Shown: positions 52,327-62,979, numbered from the stretch's first letter. The stretch is 64,000 bases of DNA from Trypanosoma brucei gambiense DAL972 (GCF_000210295.1 NC_026735.1:73749-137748), one strand, 5' to 3'. A program made the numbers and translations. The notes: generated by a model from the letters alone, not told the origin.

Positions 52327-54384
52327 TCACTTGCACATATGGTCAAAAGAATTGGGATTGAGGCACTGCCAATATCCACCGTGCGTTTCTCGCACTTGTT
52401 GCACCAATTCCTCAGCTTGACACCACAACATTCGACTCCTCGGCAGCTTCGACCGCGATCCGTTGCTTTCCAGCAGGGCCCGCATTACCGCTTCCGAGCA
52501 CCGCGCCACATTTGACAAGTTATATCCTCCCTCAAGCACTACAACAAGTTTGGGGCACACAGCAGCGAGGGCTTTCACAAGCAGATAATAACCAGAAGGT
52601 GTTACTTGCATGGAGCCAAGGAGATCCCTAGCAGCAGAATCGAAACCGCAGCTCACAAACACAACCTCTGGTTCAAACTCGCGCATCACCGGTAGTACCA
52701 CGTCTAGGACAACTTGCAGATACTCCAAGTCTCCCATGTTATGGGTAGGCCATGGTATATTTATGTTCTTTCCCTTCGCTTCTGGGTTGGCATCGCCCCC
52801 AACGCGATCCATATGCCCCGTGGAAGGATAAAATGGTCTCGGTTCGTTTGAAGAATCCTCATCAGAATAAGAATACCCCTCTGAGTCACCAGAGAGTTTT
52901 CCCGCCCTTTCATGTGACTCAGACGATGTTGACGAGTCGCTTTCACTACCGCTACTACCTGATTCGGGGAATCTCGCAAGCTCCTCTGCGTTAACGCCGA
53001 AAATTCGAGCCAACTCGTCGTCCTGATTCGCCATTTCCTCCGCCAGTTTGTTGTAGTCCACAGGTTTGCGCTGTCTCCTACACGACGACTCTTTTTTTTC
53101 TTCATCATCCTGTGGTGACTCGTGTTTACACTCACCGCCAGTTGGTTCCTCCTCCTTCACGGGAGACCTTTCATTCGGCACCGTACCACAAGCTAAACCT
53201 TCCGCTACTTCCTGATCAGTTTCCTTATTCCTCACGCTGTCGTCACCACCGCAGAGCTCCGGTTTCACATCCTCAATTGGGTCCATCAACGCGGCCAAGT
53301 CATCTAATTCCACGATGTTGTCCACTACAGTGGGGTTCTTCCGCAAGATATGCCCCCGTTTCGAACCATGTTGGTGAATAGACACAACTACAACTGAGGG
53401 ATCTTCGTAAAATATGTTTTCGGTACCATCGCAATGATGAACATCCCAATCAATCACAAGTACACGCGGCTCCGCTGCGGTTGAAGCAGGTTCACAAGGG
53501 CCACCGGAGCTACGGGGAGAAGGTGCGGCATTACCACCTTCTTGCAACTTCTTTAGTTCCCGCTGGGCCGCACGCACGGCAACTGCAACATTGTTGAAGA
53601 AACAAAATCCTGACGCCCTGTCACGTCCCGCATGGTGACCTGGTGGGCGAATCAATGCAAATGAATTGCGCACCTCACCGCGGACGACACTCAGAGCAGC
53701 CGCTATTGCGCAACCGGCCGCAGCACGCGCCGCTCTAGATGTATTTTCATTTGCGTAGAGGTCCTCGCCCACATTGCAGCTCTCTCCAGGCTTGCGTAGC
53801 AGCGTAGCAACCTCTAGTTGGTCTACACTATCAATGTGCTCAGTCGAGTGCACAAGGCGCAATTCCCTTGTGCGAGCGGAGCGGTGATGCAAACGACGGC
53901 AGCATTTGAGAAGCCCAATCACCTCGAGGTGATCTAATGTTCGTTGGAGTCTTCCGGGGCGTTCGTAGTCTCCCGGATCGGTAGAGGCATGTAAAAGCGT
54001 AACTTCATCATAAGCGACACCTGTACCTTCAGCTTCAATTGCGGTGATGTCCAGAGTGGGGGTCATAGTTGTCAGTGTAATTGAGGTTTCGTTTACCTCC
54101 GGAATCATCATATCGAGGATTGTTGGGAGGGGATCGATGGGTGGAAGTGCTGTGGGCAGCACCGAAGGCACTCCGTGTGCTTGACCCATCCAATTGTGAA
54201 TATAAGTTTCAAGACGGTCCGTGCAGCGCCGGAAATTTGGATGTGACATTTCTTCATCATGATGCGGCTCACCACCTTCTTTCCTGGTCGCGACGGAAGA
54301 TGATGAAGTTTCTTTTTTAACCTTTTTGTTCACCCGCTTGTCATCGTTCTCCACACTTTCTGCTTCACGCGTTTCTTTGCCCAT
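52327..54384 (-). CDS. DAC3: class II histone deacetylase, DAC3-like
   Basis: 685 aa. The catalytic domain begins near residue 100. Motifs: HSTEHIDSV, ALIRPPGHHAG (charge-relay histidines), FCFFNNVAVAV, VIDWDVHHCDG (zinc Asp and His), SIHQHGS, NIPWPTHNMGD, FVSCGFDSAARDLLG (second zinc Asp) and VVLEGGYNL. All expected catalytic residues are seen, so it should be an active zinc-dependent deacetylase. An insertion of about 190 acidic and Ser-rich residues (about 345-538, with SGSSGSESDSSTSSES) splits the domain at the loop that usually holds PGTG. The N-terminal 60 residues are basic and Ser-rich. Class II DACs in trypanosomes act in the nucleus; DAC3 has been reported to help silence VSG expression-site promoters. 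The DAC3 rather than DAC4 call is from size (about 75 kDa) and remembered gene order. Confidence 0.88.
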   Translation of the reverse strand: MGKETREAESVENDDKRVNKKVKKETSSSSVATRKEGGEPHHDEEMSHPNFRRCTDRLETYIHNWMGQAHGVPSVLPTALPPIDPLPTILDMMIPEVNETSITLTTMTPTLDITAIEAEGTGVAYDEVTLLHASTDPGDYERPGRLQRTLDHLEVIGLLKCCRRLHHRSARTRELRLVHSTEHIDSVDQLEVATLLRKPGESCNVGEDLYANENTSRAARAAAGCAIAAALSVVRGEVRNSFALIRPPGHHAGRDRASGFCFFNNVAVAVRAAQRELKKLQEGGNAAPSPRSSGGPCEPASTAAEPRVLVIDWDVHHCDGTENIFYEDPSVVVVSIHQHGSKRGHILRKNPTVVDNIVELDDLAALMDPIEDVKPELCGGDDSVRNKETDQEVAEGLACGTVPNERSPVKEEEPTGGECKHESPQDDEEKKESSCRRQRKPVDYNKLAEEMANQDDELARIFGVNAEELARFPESGSSGSESDSSTSSESHERAGKLSGDSEGYSYSDEDSSNEPRPFYPSTGHMDRVGGDANPEAKGKNINIPWPTHNMGDLEYLQVVLDVVLPVMREFEPEVVFVSCGFDSAARDLLGSMQVTPSGYYLLVKALAAVCPKLVVVLEGGYNLSNVARCSEAVMRALLESNGSRSKLPRSRMLWCQAEELVQQVRETHGGYWQCLNPNSFDHMCK

Positions 54385-55420
54385 TGCGGTTGCGGTTCAA
54401 CAAATGGAACGAAACTGCAGCGCAGGCGGTATGGAGAGCAATGCCACTTATTGGCCCAACCAGTAACCACGTGGTGCGTCGTGGGGGATGAGATGCTGAA
54501 AGAATGCTTTCGCCTTTGGGCCGCTTCCCCCCTTTTGGTTTCACTTTAATTATTACCCTTGTCACGACGAGTAGAAGACTTCACTGCCGGTGGTGCACGT
54601 GGTCGTGATGGCGATATGCGCTACGTCCCCTTTCCTTTCCTTTCCCTTCCCTTCTCTTCTTTTGTTTTTTGTGTGCGTGTGTTCATGAAAAACCAAGAAT
54701 GGAGAGGCGCCTAATTGGAAGGGTGATCCACCCGGGGACGCCACATAAACACAGTCGACATTTTCCTAATCCATTTTTCCCCTTTACCAACTTCCCTTTT
54801 CTTTCTTTTTTTTTTTCATTTTTAATTTCCCCTTATTCCCCCGCGACCCCCACAATGTGGCAGGCAACGTCACAAAACTGTCACGCCAGCACCATCCACC
54901 AACCAAGACACGTACACTAAAAGGAAGGAAAGACACCAAAAAAAAGGGCAACAACTCGCAACCAAAACCGGCAGTAGTGCAGGGCTACGCCATGACATTC
55001 ATGGGTGTGCGTGTGTGTGTTTGGTGTTTGTTTGGTGTTAACCTCTTTTTTTTCTTTTTTCTCTGTTTCCCACCCCCGCCCTGCTGGTGTCGAATTGTTA
55101 AAAGCTTTACTGAGGCTGAAGATATCCGAAGGCCTCCCGCATCCCCCTCTCTTCAAAGGTTTGACACAAATGTAGTCCTCCCACCCAAACATCCGCATGT
55201 GCTGCGCGATACTTAAATGGTCTTAGACGGAAAGGCAAAGACAAAATGCACGCTATTGCACCTCAGTGTACTTTCGTCTCGTTGGACGAGTGAAGGAAAA
55301 GAGGACAGGTAATGCACAGAAAAAAACCAAATTTCCCACCACCCAGAGTCGCTTCTCCTCCCCCCTCCCAAAAAATAATAATAATAATAGAATCGTGGCG
55401 GTCATACAACATTTGACATT
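54385..55420. other. intergenic spacer
   Basis: About 1 kb with pyrimidine-rich tracts (54620-54665, 54775-54850) and (AAT)n at 55373-55388. No coding signal. Confidence 0.7.
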
Positions 55421-55993
55421 TCAGGCTGCTGTGGCTTTTCCCAGTCCCTCTTCGCATATCAGATCCATCGCATGTTTGAACACCTCCGCTCCAAATCGCC
55501 TCGTCACTTCAGATCCATAACCTGCAGGTGTACCCAACAGATCCGATTGATGTTCTCCTATAATTCCACATGCCACATAAACGGCAACACCTGAAGTAAA
55601 CTCTCGCTCCAGCCTCCTGGAGAGCCGACGCGCGAGGGAATCTGCAAACACCGCCTGTGGATTGGGAGCCCCAACGCCTACTTCATGTTGTGCTTCTTTA
55701 AAACCAAGCTGTGGAAGAGCCGTATCGTCAACGAGTGTTGTAGCGGCACTGTCGCCTGAAACTCCACTAAAAGACACGGCGCAGGCCCCAAATGGTGGTG
55801 GTGGAGCGCCGAATCCCTCACGGGTCATGGCAATGTGAAACCAAAAACAACGCCGGTTGAACGAAACCATCTGAAGTGTCACACAAGCGATGGGAACGCG
55901 ACGCGGGGCATTTTCTTCCAATTCAAAAACATCATCCGCCGGCACTTCATGGGTGAAGGTAAAATGTCGTGTCGCTAAACTGGGGGCAGGCAT
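55421..55993 (-). CDS. proteasome assembly chaperone 4-like protein
   Basis: 190 aa. The pattern VTLQMVSFNRRCFWFHIAM, then FGACAVSFSG, then DSLARRLSRRLEREFTSGVAVYVACGI, and a final FGAEVFKHAMDLI matches the layout of PSMG4/PAC4, a small beta-sandwich protein that pairs with PAC3 to guide assembly of the 20S proteasome alpha ring. It is longer than the human form (about 123 aa) through an N-terminal extension and two loops rich in Gly/Pro and Ala/Asp. The call is by eye and remote. No membrane or targeting signal. ATG at 55993 is first in frame. Confidence 0.6.
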   Translation of the reverse strand: MPAPSLATRHFTFTHEVPADDVFELEENAPRRVPIACVTLQMVSFNRRCFWFHIAMTREGFGAPPPPFGACAVSFSGVSGDSAATTLVDDTALPQLGFKEAQHEVGVGAPNPQAVFADSLARRLSRRLEREFTSGVAVYVACGIIGEHQSDLLGTPAGYGSEVTRRFGAEVFKHAMDLICEEGLGKATAA

Positions 55994-56278
55994 TTATTAT
56001 ATGCGCGTTGCCCCTCTACAAATAAATAAACAAGTATAAACTTCAAAACTCTGAAAGTCAGTGGAGGAAGATGGGCCGTATTTTATCAGGTACTGAGACG
56101 CACTGAAAAAAAAAAATATATGAAGTGGTCCGCACTTCCCCTTCCCTTCCCTTCCCTTCCCTCCAGTGGCTTTCCTGACAGGGGGGGGGGGAAAGAAAAA
56201 ACGGGACTTAAGCGGTCAAAACACGAGCTTGAAAAAAAAAAATTGTTTGCAGGAGCTTTTTGGCATCTCTCCTAAGGG
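55994..56278. other. short spacer
   Basis: Poly-A, poly-G (56181-56190) and CCCTT repeats (56137-56163); regulatory UTR sequence only. Confidence 0.6.
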
Positions 56279-59200
56279 TTACGGCATGACCACCGTTGCC
56301 GTGGTTACGAAGGAAGGTAATGTTCGGGATCTCTCTTCATTTTTTTCACCGTCATTCCCCCGTCCTTCCATTTTGGCCCCCTCACCCTCAACTTCATGTG
56401 TTGCACCAATGCCAACACTTTCAGTACGAAGCATCAGGTCCATTTGCTTCTCAAAGACGCCTTGAACACCATGTGAGAAAGCGTGCGTTTCCGTCAACCA
56501 CTGTGACAACCAATTTTCTACTTCATCCCCCTGTAAGGCAAGGTGGTGCACCGGAGTATCTAACGGAAAGTTGCTGATGTCAATATTTGGCTGCACTGCC
56601 GACGTCACGGATCCGTCCTCTCCTTGCAGCATCAGTTCACCAAGGGCATCGGTAACATAAATTAGAGGAATACAACTGTTAAAACTATCAAGACTAAACT
56701 TAAACTCACGCTCGTTGCTGCTGGATGCCACGCTGGACCCATCCCCATTCTCATTACCTTCCGAATAACAAACGCTACTCATCATGCCTGCATCCTCAAG
56801 GATACACAACTGGACGTAATCGCTGAAACCGAGCACCACCGCATCCCCACCTCTGATGCTGCCTCCCTCTACCGCCACAGCATAGAGAGTACTAAAAGCC
56901 CCGCGTGCTATGGATCGGCTCTTCGCTGCACCGATTGTGGTTTCATAGACAATTGGAAGTAAGGGGATAATACCGGCGCCGTCAGGTTGTGATGCATTCG
57001 AACCACGCTGACGGTTCACCGTCCTTATGGTAACGCTGTTCTGTTCTGCACTAATTAAACGCTTCAGTTGTTCAACCCCGAGGTGGAAACGAGGCGTGCG
57101 ATTCGTAGCAGCACGGTGACGCAGCCAGCCAAGCGAAAATTGGGTCAACATGCCATCCAAACATTGTAACAGCTTATCACCCTCCCCGGTAGTTTCCGGT
57201 AGACTTACCAGCTTTTCCTCAGGCTTCATTTCTGCCTCTTTCATTATAGATTTAATCCGCTGTCTTATGTGGCGCAACAGCCGCAGTGTTGTGAGTGCAG
57301 CCGTGCTCACACCCGCTCCCCGCAGTTCGGCGCGCCACGCCTCAACGACGTTACGGGCGTGAGCAAAGTTTTCCTCCCCACTCCAACCTCTGCTGCATCG
57401 CTGCAAGTCACGGTAGAACGCAAGCAGACGGAGAAAAAATGTGCACTGTGGTTCTACTTCCCGCTGTGGCTTAATGAGATCCAGGACAGTGTAAATAACC
57501 TCAGAGTCGCACTGTTGCAGCATGAGCTTAGCGGCGAGCAACTGCACTACACAGGAGGGCATAACGAGTGGATCCAACTGAGAAAGACTAAAGTAGCGGG
57601 CCGCGTCATGTAGGGCACACTGCTCTGATAACAGTAATGCGGCTGAATTCTCCGAAACCTCAGCTAATCGAACATTCGGAGCGGCTAACTGATTGTAGAG
57701 CAGGACCGCCACGGGAGCGTTGCGAGCAGAGCTTGCAACGCTCAGCAGAGCAGCTGTCAGACTGGAAGAGGTGCACACTTCTGCTGCTGATGACTGTTGC
57801 ACCCGCGAGAAAAACATGTGCGCAGCTTCCATCTTAGCAATGGGGTCCATTGCAGCACGAGCCAAAGCATTCAAGGCGGCACAAGCTGCCTCACGTACAG
57901 TACACCATGTATCTCGGAAGTAACCAACATCGGTTTGCGAAGTGAGGAGCAGCACATTATTTTGCACAAAGGCATAATGTGCTGCATTGGCACCCACACA
58001 CTGGGAGAGCGCAACTAATAGTTTTAACTTAGTAGCGGCTAAAGTTATCACCGTGTGGTCACCAGCATCACTTGATTCGATAGGATCATTATTCGTGACG
58101 TTAGTTCCACTGCAACCCTCAGTAGCTGCACCGCACATCTCGTCACCGTTTAAGATACTATTATTTTCGTTAGCGGAACTTTGGTCCATATTTTGGGAAC
58201 ACTCTTCCGCCATCGCATTAAACTCTTCAAACAGTCTGCAGGCCGAGGTAAAGTCACCGCTGGTCCGGAACGCCAAAATCGCCAAACCCACGTCATTTCC
58301 CAAATCACAAACACGTTTTTTGTAGTCAACCCCGGTATCATTGCCACTACCACCTCCTGCGTATTGCTTCGCCCTACCTTGCTGTTCAGCATAGAACGGA
58401 AGCAGCTTGTTAAGCACATCAACAGCCAACACGCCATCTTGAAGGACACTCACCAGTTGCAGTCTGGCGCGCAACTCGCTCATCATTTCGTACGAATCTT
58501 GAAGTTGTTGTCGGTGATTGCCAACTGAGTGGTGGAGCGGGAGCATATCCATTAGCTCATAAGCGCGATGCTTTTCTTCGCCAAGCGCCCACTGCAGCCG
58601 TCCCATCTCGCCCCGGTCGCTGAATGGTTCCCACCCACTGGTATAAGTTTCTTTAGCCTTGTCACCACTAGCCTTTTGCTTCTGCTGCTCCTGATGTGCT
58701 TCACGCCTATCCAAAAACTTTTGAAGCTTGGAGGCCTTCCATTGAATTCGCTCAGCCGCATTTTTTAATAAAATGGTGGCTGCCGCCGAGGGGACAACCA
58801 TCTCACCCAACTTATTCCCGGCGCTGGAAACGGCATCAAGAACCTTCCGCAGCACAGTCACAGGAGGTATGTGGCAAGCTACGCCAGCCCGGCAGGCCTC
58901 AGTAAAAGTTGAAAAGTTATAGCGAAGTGCTTCCGGTTCTAAGGCGGACGAAGCAGGCGGCAACGTCGTTGAGGCAATTGAAGAACATACAACATGTGCG
59001 TCACACGTGGAGGAGCCACAAGCCGTAGGCAACCGCTGCGTGCGCTGCTCCATGAGATCCATAACGCCCAATTGTTCCAGCAGGGAGATATTTGCTGTGA
59101 CCGGCTGGTCTATTGGGAAAACCACACCTCCCATATCATTGTTATTATTATTATTATTGATATTATTGTTTCGGCTAACATCACCTCCACGCACGTCTCT

Positions 59201-59398
59201 TAGGAGTTGCTTGAAGAGTGCTTGTTTGGGATAGTTATGCTGGTGCCTGTTGTGTCGACTACCAGCTGCCGCCGGCTCGTGGAGATTCTCAGTTTGGCTA
59301 AACATAAATGTGACCATACCAACAGAAAGGGCCCCGGCATGTGGTGCTGTCACTGGGAAGCGCACACGCCGTGACGTACAGCAGTGCCTCCTCCACAT
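56279..59398 (-). CDS. large helical-repeat protein, probably mitochondrial
   Basis: 1039 aa. The N-terminus (MWRRHCCTSRRVRFPVTA) is basic with no acids, as in mitochondrial presequences. An Asn run (about 77-87) follows. Most of the protein is alpha-helical with loosely repeated pairs of helices (for example VAVLLYNQLAAPNVRLAE and YSLSQLDPL-like blocks near 560-680) reminiscent of degenerate pentatricopeptide repeats. The C-terminal 250 residues look more globular (LPIVYETTIGA, GGDAVVLGFSDYVQLCILEDA). Inference: a kinetoplastid organellar RNA-metabolism or ribosome-assembly factor. I do not recognise a named family. The frame is intact throughout. Confidence 0.8.
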   Translation of the reverse strand: MWRRHCCTSRRVRFPVTAPHAGALSVGMVTFMFSQTENLHEPAAAGSRHNRHQHNYPKQALFKQLLRDVRGGDVSRNNNINNNNNNNDMGGVVFPIDQPVTANISLLEQLGVMDLMEQRTQRLPTACGSSTCDAHVVCSSIASTTLPPASSALEPEALRYNFSTFTEACRAGVACHIPPVTVLRKVLDAVSSAGNKLGEMVVPSAAATILLKNAAERIQWKASKLQKFLDRREAHQEQQKQKASGDKAKETYTSGWEPFSDRGEMGRLQWALGEEKHRAYELMDMLPLHHSVGNHRQQLQDSYEMMSELRARLQLVSVLQDGVLAVDVLNKLLPFYAEQQGRAKQYAGGGSGNDTGVDYKKRVCDLGNDVGLAILAFRTSGDFTSACRLFEEFNAMAEECSQNMDQSSANENNSILNGDEMCGAATEGCSGTNVTNNDPIESSDAGDHTVITLAATKLKLLVALSQCVGANAAHYAFVQNNVLLLTSQTDVGYFRDTWCTVREAACAALNALARAAMDPIAKMEAAHMFFSRVQQSSAAEVCTSSSLTAALLSVASSARNAPVAVLLYNQLAAPNVRLAEVSENSAALLLSEQCALHDAARYFSLSQLDPLVMPSCVVQLLAAKLMLQQCDSEVIYTVLDLIKPQREVEPQCTFFLRLLAFYRDLQRCSRGWSGEENFAHARNVVEAWRAELRGAGVSTAALTTLRLLRHIRQRIKSIMKEAEMKPEEKLVSLPETTGEGDKLLQCLDGMLTQFSLGWLRHRAATNRTPRFHLGVEQLKRLISAEQNSVTIRTVNRQRGSNASQPDGAGIIPLLPIVYETTIGAAKSRSIARGAFSTLYAVAVEGGSIRGGDAVVLGFSDYVQLCILEDAGMMSSVCYSEGNENGDGSSVASSSNEREFKFSLDSFNSCIPLIYVTDALGELMLQGEDGSVTSAVQPNIDISNFPLDTPVHHLALQGDEVENWLSQWLTETHAFSHGVQGVFEKQMDLMLRTESVGIGATHEVEGEGAKMEGRGNDGEKNEERSRTLPSFVTTATVVMP

Positions 59399-59618
59399 AG
59401 CACAGACCGATACCGCTGCGACCCTCTCTAACCTTCAACTTTAACTCTTCACTGCATGGAAAAAACCACCAGAAAGAAAGAAGAGTAAAAAAAAAAAAAC
59501 ACTGGCTTTTGTGCATCCGAGCGATCACACATATCCTCACGCACATGTCCTCTAATCACCGTACCTTTGCTTCGATGTGACGTCGATGCACGCTAGCAAA
59601 TAGTATCCGCGACGCACG

Positions 59619-59658
<40 letters not shown>

Positions 59659-59954
59659 CATATATATATGTTATGTGAAAATGAACTGAAGAGTAGTTAC
59701 CTTCATGTTAACTTCCCTTCGTCTCCTGTTGCTTGCCGTATCTCTTAACCCATCGTTCAGTGCGGCACACCCTATTCAAATGATTGCCGGTTTTGCAAGC
59801 CTGCGAAAAAAGGAAGTCAATTACTTTGGTAGTGAAAAGGAGGGTCAACCCCACCCTCTGACTGCATAGATGCACTTCTATAAAGAAGGATCAAAACGAC
59901 GACAAACCGCAGAAAATAATAATGATAATGGCGAACCGAGTGTATCACATGCTT
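59399..59954. other. intergenic spacer
   Basis: Contains (AC)n/(AT)n at 59617-59669. Plus-strand ATG frames are short; no gene seen. Confidence 0.65.
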
Positions 59955-60926
59955 TTAGTTTCGCTGCCGAGAGAGCGGTTCCTCTTCTTCCCCAATCAGC
60001 TCAGCCGTAACGGCAGTTGGGTTTACGACATACTTCACTGCCCTGCCCCGAGTTGTCACGACACGGCAGACAGCGTTCCCACAAGTGGAGCAACATCCCT
60101 CTAGAAGCGCCGGATCGCTGCGTTTGTTCACATCCCTCAAACACGTGTCTCGCCATGTCTTCGGCTTCAACAGTTCACACCGACCGCTGCGTGTCGTGCG
60201 GGTCATTTCCCCCTCAATGGGAAGCCCTCGCGCTGCAAGTGTTGCCGTAAGCGGTGACGAAATAAATTCCCTTGAAGAACTGAGATCCCCACGGTTGGAG
60301 TCGGCTTCCATCGCGCCCCTACCACGACCCACGGCACTGCGCTGTAGGAGTCCACGCAGCTGAAGCGCTTTTGCACTTGCCGGCGCGGTAAAGCACGGCC
60401 AACCATCTTTATGTGACCCGAGAGTGCTGGCTACTGTGAAGTCATTGCTGCTAAACAGCGTGGAACTGCACTCCCTGCAATTATATGAAACAACATATCG
60501 TTCGGCATCCGTACCATTCACTGGCATTCGATGAAGTCTTTCCATAACTGCGGTTTCTCCGCCAACTGGTGTGAAGGGCGGATCCAATACGAGAGGAGGG
60601 ACATCTGCTAATGTTGGGGGGCCACTTCCTTTCGCACACGGAAGCCTTTTGTGATGTTGTTCTCGCTGCTGCTGCTGCTGCCGAGCACATTCGCTCCCCT
60701 GTGGCGTGTGGCAGACATCATTAGTAAGCGAAGAAGTGTCGGCTCCGCGTTTTATATGCCTTTCCCGAGCGCCCGCGAGCCACAACATGGACTGAGGAAT
60801 GGGCCCTGTATGTATGCGACGGCATTTGCTGACAGCTCGGTATTTGACCGCTAGCTGCACTGTACGTCTAAACGTGTTTTGTAGATGTGAATGCATAATG
60901 AAATGCAGTGCTGCCTCAGTAGGCAA
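59955..60926 (-). CDS. divergent MsrB-like protein lacking the catalytic Cys
   Basis: 323 aa. The C-terminal 175 residues match the MsrB (SelR) methionine-R-sulfoxide reductase layout: YNCRECSSTLF (first zinc CxxC, C150/C153), DGWPCF (175-179, where MsrB has GWPSF), then after an insertion of about 95 residues CCSTCGNAVCRVV (second zinc CxxC, C279/C282) and KYVVNPTAV at 298-306. MsrB has RYC(I/V)NSASL there; the catalytic Cys is replaced by Val and the Arg by Lys. Zinc binding is likely kept, reductase activity probably lost. The first 130 residues are basic with a Gln run, possibly organellar targeting. Inference: a pseudoenzyme with a structural role. The frame is intact. Confidence 0.72.
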   Translation of the reverse strand: MPTEAALHFIMHSHLQNTFRRTVQLAVKYRAVSKCRRIHTGPIPQSMLWLAGARERHIKRGADTSSLTNDVCHTPQGSECARQQQQQREQHHKRLPCAKGSGPPTLADVPPLVLDPPFTPVGGETAVMERLHRMPVNGTDAERYVVSYNCRECSSTLFSSNDFTVASTLGSHKDGWPCFTAPASAKALQLRGLLQRSAVGRGRGAMEADSNRGDLSSSREFISSPLTATLAARGLPIEGEMTRTTRSGRCELLKPKTWRDTCLRDVNKRSDPALLEGCCSTCGNAVCRVVTTRGRAVKYVVNPTAVTAELIGEEEEPLSRQRN

Positions 60927-61669
60927 ATATTTTCAAACCTTTCAGTCTTCCTCTGTGAATAATTTTGGCTCCAAATCAACCACCATCTATAAATGTCATT
61001 AAGTGTGGCGTGAAGAAGAAAAAGAGAACAGCAGTTGAGAACCACAAGGCAGGGCTCAAGCAAAATAGGGGAAAAAGAGAGAAATGCCTTATCGGAATGA
61101 CCCACATCATTGTGCATCGGGGCAGAGGCACTGCAAGGTTTTTGTCTTGTCTTAACTTTTGCGCAGGGTTGAGTAAAAGGCTACAAAAGCATCTCAATCG
61201 CAGTTGAAGCCATTCCACTTTCTCTTTTCATTTAGCTTTCTGTCGGATGAGGAGCTTATACACGATGCCCGCCTTCCTTTTCTTTTCTTTTTCCTTTTCT
61301 TCTTTTCTGTTATTCCTCCTAGAGGTTTTAGAGATGTTACACTACTTAGTCGCGACTGGGTCAATTCTTTAAAGAAATTTGTTATACGAAAGACAAGGGA
61401 ATATAAATTCCCTGCAACAACTCACCTCAACTCCGAGTGACATGGCAACCTACCAATACGTAGTCACATTGCCTCACACCAACTCAAGCAGAAAAAAAAT
61501 CAGAAAGAGTGAAAGAGTGTAAGAGAAAAAGAAAACAAAAAAAAAAAACAGAGCTCAATCTGAAGGATGCTAGTCCCCTCCTCACCATTTCTTTACCCTT
61601 CAATATCTACCTTACCACCCCGTCTTTCTTTTTTCTTTTCTTTTCTTTTCTTTTCTTTTTATGCTTCAG
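60927..61669. other. intergenic spacer
   Basis: About 740 bp with (TTTTC)n at 61626-61660. Small frames at 60965-61440 are not convincing. Confidence 0.6.
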
Positions 61670-62836
61670 TTATTTACGTCGTCGGTTGTTGTGCCTCTTC
61701 GGCTGCCCACGGCTCGCATTATCGGAAGTCCCACTTCCACTACCTGTACGTTGATGATGTTGCTTGCTCTCCACCGTATGCTCCCCCCGTGGTAGTTTGG
61801 AATTACTAATCTCTTTGCGGATGAGCTGCATGAAGTTCGATTTGAAGCTATTTACTCCTTTTGGTGTCGAAATAATCGTCGTGTGCTTTTTTCCACCGCT
61901 TCCACGGATCCGAACGATACACTTCGTTGGAAGCACGTCAATCACCTGCTCGCCGTGGAGCAAATCTGCGCTGCTGCTGTTGGGAGTGAGGGCCAAAGTG
62001 TTGCTGTCCTGAGGAGCAAGCGGCTCCGCAATCTGAAAGTAAAACTTCGAAGGGACTTCCGCTGCCTCGGCTAGCACAGCTTCGGTGTTGTCTGTTTCTA
62101 ACGGCAACGACTTGGAAAAGCGCCGCAATATGACATTCTCACGAGTGATGATGTCGGCCCATTGGTCCCTGTCATACACTGTCTCTGGCACTGCTGTGGT
62201 CATATCCGCCGCCCCCACTGCAGCGCTGCTCGAAATTGTGCTTTCAACCACCTGCTTTAGGCGCGCACCGACGGGTTCACGCCGAAGCATTCCTGCCGCC
62301 ACGTCGTATTGCTCGCGCAGGTATTCAAGACCCTCGTCGCTGTTCGGTCCGCTGCCATCCGGCAGGAGTAAACCGGCTTCCTGCGCTTGCTGCCATGCCG
62401 TCTGTACGTATGCCTCCGCTGCTTCCAGAGCTGCCAACCGCCGTTGTTCAGAGAGGCGCCCACGAAAGACTTTATTATGTTCCACAATGGCAGTCATGGA
62501 GGTGGTGGGTACACGTGTAAAACCCCCTTTTAACACTACCCACACTGTCCCACCGCGGGTTTTGCGCCGCGGCCCCCTCGTGCGTCGGCTTTTATCGCTA
62601 CTGCTTTTCCCCTTCTTACCCTTCTTGCTGTTGCTCTTCTTTTTCTTGGGCTTCTTCTCGGATGCCTTGCCGGTTCTGGGCTTGCTCGGACTTGCGCTCC
62701 CTTCTTCAGTCCGAGCGGCCGCTCGCTTTATTACACGCTGCTCTCGTGCATTAGCGCGAGCCACGTGGAAAAGCCTACCCAATTCTTGGACCAAAACCTT
62801 CTCGTCCTGAAGGGTTCTCGCACCACCGCGCCGCAT
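61670..62836 (-). CDS. basic protein of unknown function
   Basis: 388 aa. Residues about 45-100 are extremely Lys/Arg/Ser-rich (KKPKKKKSNSKKGKKGKSSS, then RRTRGPRRKTRGG), as in nuclear/nucleolar or RNA-binding proteins. A short globular piece follows (GGTVWVVLKGGFTRVPTTSM, YVQTAWQQAQEAG), then an acidic helical middle, a segment with VIDVLPTKCIVRIRGSGGKKHTTII at about 305-330, and a basic His/Arg-rich C-terminus ending NNRRRK. No signal peptide or membrane span. I do not recognise a family. Confidence 0.75.
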   Translation of the reverse strand: MRRGGARTLQDEKVLVQELGRLFHVARANAREQRVIKRAAARTEEGSASPSKPRTGKASEKKPKKKKSNSKKGKKGKSSSDKSRRTRGPRRKTRGGTVWVVLKGGFTRVPTTSMTAIVEHNKVFRGRLSEQRRLAALEAAEAYVQTAWQQAQEAGLLLPDGSGPNSDEGLEYLREQYDVAAGMLRREPVGARLKQVVESTISSSAAVGAADMTTAVPETVYDRDQWADIITRENVILRRFSKSLPLETDNTEAVLAEAAEVPSKFYFQIAEPLAPQDSNTLALTPNSSSADLLHGEQVIDVLPTKCIVRIRGSGGKKHTTIISTPKGVNSFKSNFMQLIRKEISNSKLPRGEHTVESKQHHQRTGSGSGTSDNASRGQPKRHNNRRRK

Positions 62837-62948
62837 CTTCCTGGGCTACTAATGGAGCGCTTGTTTTTCTGCTCTTCCTTTTTTTTTTTAATATAATTTT
62901 ACTGTTGAGGTTCAAACGAAACAAATAAATCGAAACGGAAGTATAAAC

Positions 62949-62979
<31 letters not shown>

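Noticed and set aside
62085..62810. 241-codon plus-strand frame
   Set aside because: Antisense to the basic-protein gene; its composition mirrors Lys/Arg codons of the minus strand.
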